Position numbers and translations under genes: made by a program. Below are positions 59,573 through 64,000 of a stretch of 64,000 nucleotides of DNA, in pieces. The first letter of the stretch is position 1. Each line of letters begins with the position of its first letter. The notes beneath the pieces are model-generated. The model saw only the letters and a list, made by a program, of their open reading frames with translations. It did not search any database and was not told where the DNA came from. The stretch is taken from positions 4,216,001 through 4,280,000 of the forward strand of contig NZ_CP159253.1 in NCBI RefSeq assembly GCF_040438645.1. Reading direction: 5' to 3'. This DNA is from Mesorhizobium sp. WSM2240. GTDB lineage: Bacteria > Pseudomonadota > Alphaproteobacteria > Rhizobiales > Rhizobiaceae.

Positions 59573-60772
59573 TCAGTCCGGCCATTTCAGGATCGCCGCC
59601 TCCTGCCGCAACAGGCGCTCCGCAAACGGCGTGACGATCGTCTCGTTGGACATGCGGGACTTTTCCAGTTCCTCTGTCAGCCTCGCCGCGACCTTGTGCT
59701 CCTCGCCCGGATGCAGATTGCACGGGTCGAGGTAGAAATAGCCGTGCTCGACCTCGTGGTCGCGCACGATCACCGGCGGATCTCCGGCGGCGAGGCGGTC
59801 GGCGAGATCCCAGGCGCTGATCCGCGCCTCCGCCGGATCAATGCGGATTTTCAGCCGGTCAAGCGGATTGTTGGTAGGATCGGGCACGATCTCGGCGCTG
59901 ACGCCGGGCTTGCCGGCAAGCGCCTCCAGCCAGCAGTCGAGTGCGCGGCGCTCGCGCGCGCGGATGCCTTCATGGTCGCGCGACTTCCACGCCGTCAGCG
60001 CAGCGAGCGCGCCGACTATGCCTTCCTTACCGACCTTCATGCCGCGGCCGATGCCGCGGTTCTGGAGATAGACGTTGCGCACGAGCGCCTTCGAGCCGGC
60101 GACGATGCCGGAGGTCGGGCCGCGTAGGAATTTATGGCCGGAATAGAGGACGAGGTCGGCGCCATCTGCGAGGAAGCCGGCGAGGTCGTATTCGGAGGCA
60201 GCATCGACGATGACCGGGACGCCGCGTTCGTGTGCGACGTCCGCGAATATTTTCAGCGGGATCTGGGCGTAGTCGACGACATGGTGCGAGACGACATAGA
60301 CGGCGGCGGCGGTGCGCTCGTTGATCGCGCCGCGCAGATGATAGGCCGAGGCGCTGGTCGCCTGCCCGACCGGCACGACCTTGGCGCCGGTCAGCCTTAT
60401 GCCCTGCTCGACCGGCGCGCCGTAGCTGATCATGTGGCCGGACTGGATGACGACTTCGTTCTTCAGGCCGGTCGTGTCCGGCAGCCGCTCGATGGCAGCA
60501 AGATCGGGCCCCGTCATGCTGGCTGCGACGGCCAGGCTGATCGCCGCCGAGCAGGAAGCGGTGACGAAGCCTGCCTCCGCGCCGGTGAGTTCGGCGATGA
60601 CCTGGCTGGCGCGGCGATGAAGATCGCCCATGTCGACGAATTTGGTGAGGATCGCCGAAACTGCCTCGACGGCCTCGGGAACGACGATGGAAGCGCCAAG
60701 GGAGGTCATGGTGCCGGAAACATTGATGACCGGGCGGAGGCCGAGGTCGGCGCGGATGTCTTTGGTCGGCAT
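59573..60772 (-). CDS. SelA-fold PLP-dependent enzyme (DgaE-like aminotransferase/lyase)
   Basis: 399 residues. PLP-dependent fold of the SelA/DgaE group: [16 protein letters not shown] at the N-terminus, [29 protein letters not shown], and the likely Schiff-base Lys214 in [13 protein letters not shown]. True SelA is longer and makes selenocysteyl-tRNA; this short form belongs to catabolic lyases such as the dehydratase of 2-amino-2-deoxygluconate 6-phosphate. It lies between RidA and the IclR gene, with RidA 49 bases upstream. The start at 60772 is supported by GGAG. Confidence 0.82.
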   Translation of the reverse strand: MPTKDIRADLGLRPVINVSGTMTSLGASIVVPEAVEAVSAILTKFVDMGDLHRRASQVIAELTGAEAGFVTASCSAAISLAVAASMTGPDLAAIERLPDTTGLKNEVVIQSGHMISYGAPVEQGIRLTGAKVVPVGQATSASAYHLRGAINERTAAAVYVVSHHVVDYAQIPLKIFADVAHERGVPVIVDAASEYDLAGFLADGADLVLYSGHKFLRGPTSGIVAGSKALVRNVYLQNRGIGRGMKVGKEGIVGALAALTAWKSRDHEGIRARERRALDCWLEALAGKPGVSAEIVPDPTNNPLDRLKIRIDPAEARISAWDLADRLAAGDPPVIVRDHEVEHGYFYLDPCNLHPGEEHKVAARLTEELEKSRMSNETIVTPFAERLLRQEAAILKWPD

Positions 60773-60821
60773 TCTGTAAAGGCTCCGGGAGTTCATGAAT
60801 TGATGGTCGTGGTCATCGGCG

Positions 60822-61313
60822 TCAATCCACCGCCACGATTGCTTCGATCTCGACGGTGATGCGGCCGGGCAGCGAGCCGTGGCCGACGGCGGAGCGGGCA
60901 TGGACGCCCCTGTCGCCAAACACTTCGATGAGGAGGTCGGAGCAGCCATTGATGACCGACGGGTGGTTGGAGAAATCCGGCGTGGCGTTGACCATGCCGA
61001 ACAGTTTTACGATGCGGCGCACGCGGGAAAGGTCGCCCAGCGCCTCGTGCATGACCGCGATGAGGTTGATGCCGGTGAGCCGGGCATGGGCATAGGCGGC
61101 TTCCGTCGAAATCTCCGCTCCGACCTTGCCGGTATGCAGGGAGCCGTCGGCCTCGCTCGGCCCCTGCCCCGAGAGATAGAGAAGGTTGCCCTCAAGCACG
61201 TGGGTGACGAAATTGGCGATGGGCGGCGGCGCTCCGGGAAGCGTAATCCCGAGCGCCTTGAGCCGGTCGTACGGCGTTGTTTCCGGACGCTTCAGAAGCT
61301 CGGAAATGGTCAT
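60822..61313 (-). CDS. RidA/YjgF-family enamine/imine deaminase
   Basis: 163 residues of the RidA family in the longer form common in rhizobia. [19 protein letters not shown] is the active-site loop, and [20 protein letters not shown] and [20 protein letters not shown] form the C-terminal core. RidA hydrolyses reactive enamines such as 2-aminoacrylate made by PLP lyases. Its place beside the PLP enzyme suggests it clears that product. It starts 11 bases before the dppF stop on the minus strand. Confidence 0.88.
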   Translation of the reverse strand: MTISELLKRPETTPYDRLKALGITLPGAPPPIANFVTHVLEGNLLYLSGQGPSEADGSLHTGKVGAEISTEAAYAHARLTGINLIAVMHEALGDLSRVRRIVKLFGMVNATPDFSNHPSVINGCSDLLIEVFGDRGVHARSAVGHGSLPGRITVEIEAIVAVD

Positions 61314-61324
61314 GAAAACTCCAG

Positions 61325-62334
<1,010 letters not shown>

Positions 62335-62338
<4 letters not shown>

Positions 62339-63351
62339 AGCTCGGCGCTCCTGATGCACCGCGAAAAGCCTACGCCGGCGGCAACAAGCGGTGGCGGCGC
62401 TTCGCGGCAGGCCTTCAGCGCGAATTTGCAGCGCGGCTCGAAGGCGCAGCCGGGCGGCAAAGCCGTGATCGGCGGCACGCTGCCGGGGATCGAATAGAGC
62501 GCCTGCCGCTCGCCGTCCGGGCTTATGTCGCGCGCGGCGTTGGGCGTGCAGGCGAGCAGGCCGCGCGTGTAGGGATGGCGCTGGTGCGCGAACAGATCGT
62601 TGACCGGAGCCTGCTCGACGACGCGGCCGCCATACATGACCACGACATTGTGCGCGATCTCGGCGACGACGCCGAGATTGTGGGTGATGAACAGGATCGA
62701 CATGCCGAACTGCGCCTGCAGCCGACGGAGGAGATCGAGGATCTGCGCCTGGATGGTGACGTCGAGCGCCGTCGTCGGCTCGTCGGCAATCAGCAGCGAA
62801 GGGCCGCAGGCGAGCGCCATGGCGATCATGACACGCTGGCGCATTCCGCCCGACATCTGGTGCGGGTAGTCGTCGAGGCGCGATGCGGCGTCGGGGATTT
62901 CGACCAGCCTCAGCATCTCGAGCGCGCGGCTGCGCGCCTCGCTCCGGCCGATCGGCTCGTGCAGCGCGATCATCTCCCCGATCTGGTCGCCGACAGTGTA
63001 GAGCGGGTTCAGGCTGGTCATCGGCTCCTGGAAGATCATGGCGATCTCGCGGCCGCGGATCTTGCGAAAATCCTTCGGGCCGAAGGCGGCGAGGTCGTGG
63101 ACCCGCTCCTTGCGGTCGCGGAAGAGGATGCTTCCGCCGGCGATCGCGCCCGGCCGCGACAGAAGACCCATGATCGACAGGCTTGTCACCGACTTGCCCG
63201 AGCCGGATTCGCCGACCACGGCCAACGTCTCGCCGCGCTTCAGGTCGAAAGTGACGCCGTCGACGGCCTTGGCCGTCATGCGGCGGGTCACGAACCAGGT
63301 CTTCAGGTCCCGGACCGAAAGAATGGTGTCGGCGTCCAGCGTCGCGGTCAT
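62335..63351 (-). CDS. Dipeptide/oligopeptide ABC transporter ATP-binding protein (DppD-like)
   Basis: 338 residues. Walker [19 protein letters not shown], signature [15 protein letters not shown], Walker [12 protein letters not shown]. The C-terminal oligo_HPY domain has [17 protein letters not shown] 63351 overlaps the amidohydrolase stop (ATGA), so translation is coupled through the operon. Partner of the DppF-like protein. Confidence 0.92.
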
Positions 63352-64000
63352 GACTTCCACCCGCAATGCGGACAGGCGTGCCCGTCGTTCGAGCCTTCCG
63401 CCGGCACATGCCTATGCGCCGTCACAGCTTCCGCGCCGAGGACGGCGTAGCGCGGCTCGAAGAGCCGGTTGAGCCGGCTGGTCGCGCCCTGCGAATCCTT
63501 CACCGTCAGATCCGAATCGACCACGTCGAACAGGGTGAATTCGGCCGGTTTGCCCTTTTCCAGCAGATTGTCCGCCGGCAGGCGGATGGCGCGGCGCGGC
63601 GCTGTGGTCGAGGCCGCCACGACATCGTCGAGCTTCATCCCGAGCGACAGAAGTTTGGACATTGTGGTCGCCATGTCCCAGACCGAGCCGTCGAGCGAAC
63701 GGTTGTGCAGGTCGGTCGAGATCGTCCGCGGTTTCAGCCCGCGCGACAAAGCCGCCTTCGCCACGTCGAAGGAGAAGGATGCGCCGCCATGGCCGACATC
63801 GAGCACGATGCCGCGCGCCGCCGCCTGTTCGGCGAGCTGATAAAGGTCCTCGTCCTCCAGGATCGAACCGCCGGCCTTGCCGTTGAAGCAGTGGGTGACG
63901 ATGTCGCCCTCGGTGAGCACGCCGAGCACATCGTCGTAGAGAGGCGGCGGTTCGCCGACATGCACCATCAGCGGCAGCTTCAGAATTCGGCAGAGTTTTT
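63348..64000 (-). CDS. Amidohydrolase/deacetylase family metallohydrolase (N-terminus outside window)
   Basis: The last 217 residues of a metal-dependent amidohydrolase, open to the window edge; the 5' part lies beyond 64000. LPLMVHVGEPPPLYDDVL contains the metal His, GDIVTHCFNGKAGG another, and ISTDLHNRSLDGSV the Asp of the TIM-barrel metal site. These sequences fit the deacetylase/dihydroorotase-like group that is often found beside SelA-like enzymes. It is the most upstream gene visible in the operon and overlaps dppD by 4 bases. It probably removes an acyl group from the imported compound. Confidence 0.85.
   Translation of the reverse strand, partial: KLCRILKLPLMVHVGEPPPLYDDVLGVLTEGDIVTHCFNGKAGGSILEDEDLYQLAEQAAARGIVLDVGHGGASFSFDVAKAALSRGLKPRTISTDLHNRSLDGSVWDMATTMSKLLSLGMKLDDVVAASTTAPRRAIRLPADNLLEKGKPAEFTLFDVVDSDLTVKDSQGATSRLNRLFEPRYAVLGAEAVTAHRHVPAEGSNDGHACPHCGWKS

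Overview
The window is GC-rich, gene-dense chromosomal DNA from an alphaproteobacterium of the order Hyphomicrobiales (Rhizobiales), most likely a Phyllobacteriaceae member close to Mesorhizobium. This rests on gene content: CpdR next to an N-formylglutamate amidohydrolase, a histidinol-phosphatase beside a small RNA that looks like the alphaproteobacterial suhB/mmgR family, an Hsp20 gene with a ROSE-like leader and sigma-32-like promoter, an S21 gene with a basic tail, and heterotetrameric sarcosine oxidase. No phage, integrase, transposase or CRISPR array is visible.

Layout. 1-11 kb is housekeeping and envelope: the end of a LysM protein, hemH, an SPFH/NfeD pair, kdsD, an outer-membrane beta-barrel protein, galU, an MltB-type lytic transglycosylase, a degenerate SGNH protein and gltD. 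11-22 kb holds gltB, a threonine aldolase, a heat-shock Hsp20 unit, an alpha/beta hydrolase, hisN, the small RNA, an N-formylglutamate amidohydrolase, cpdR and tRNA-Val(GAC). 22-26 kb is an acyl-CoA cluster: a phosphotransferase-type kinase, a MaoC hydratase and an SDR on the minus strand, divergent from an acyl-CoA dehydrogenase. The set resembles the ACAD10/11-type route for 4-hydroxy acids. 26-30.4 kb is a two-gene RND efflux system.

30.5-45.4 kb looks like one catabolic island: an RpiR regulator divergent from a second N-formylglutamate amidohydrolase-like gene, then a TRAP transporter (DctQ, DctM, DctP), a glutamine-synthetase-like ligase, an aldehyde dehydrogenase, an iron-type alcohol dehydrogenase, an ABC importer whose binding-protein gene carries a frameshift, an endonuclease/exonuclease/phosphatase-fold enzyme and an EamA permease. 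I infer import of a small amine or amino alcohol, gamma-glutamylation, oxidation and hydrolysis. 46-52 kb carries the soxBDAG operon and a YqjI-like PadR regulator with a clear operator. 52-58.7 kb has an SDR, rpsU, a TPR lipoprotein, DUF992, VOC, GST and MFS genes.

58.7-64 kb is another catabolic operon on the minus strand: an amidohydrolase (cut by the window end), two Dpp/Opp-type ATPases, a RidA protein and a SelA-fold PLP enzyme, with an IclR regulator gene following. It suggests import of an N-acylated or peptide-like amino compound, deacylation, PLP-dependent elimination and clean-up of the enamine by RidA.

Intergenic DNA contains terminators, two copies of a mosaic palindromic repeat, two strong hairpins directly downstream of transporter binding-protein genes, and one structured region (45.4-45.9 kb) that I cannot explain. 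Calls rest on recognition of motifs and families by eye; no database search was run.
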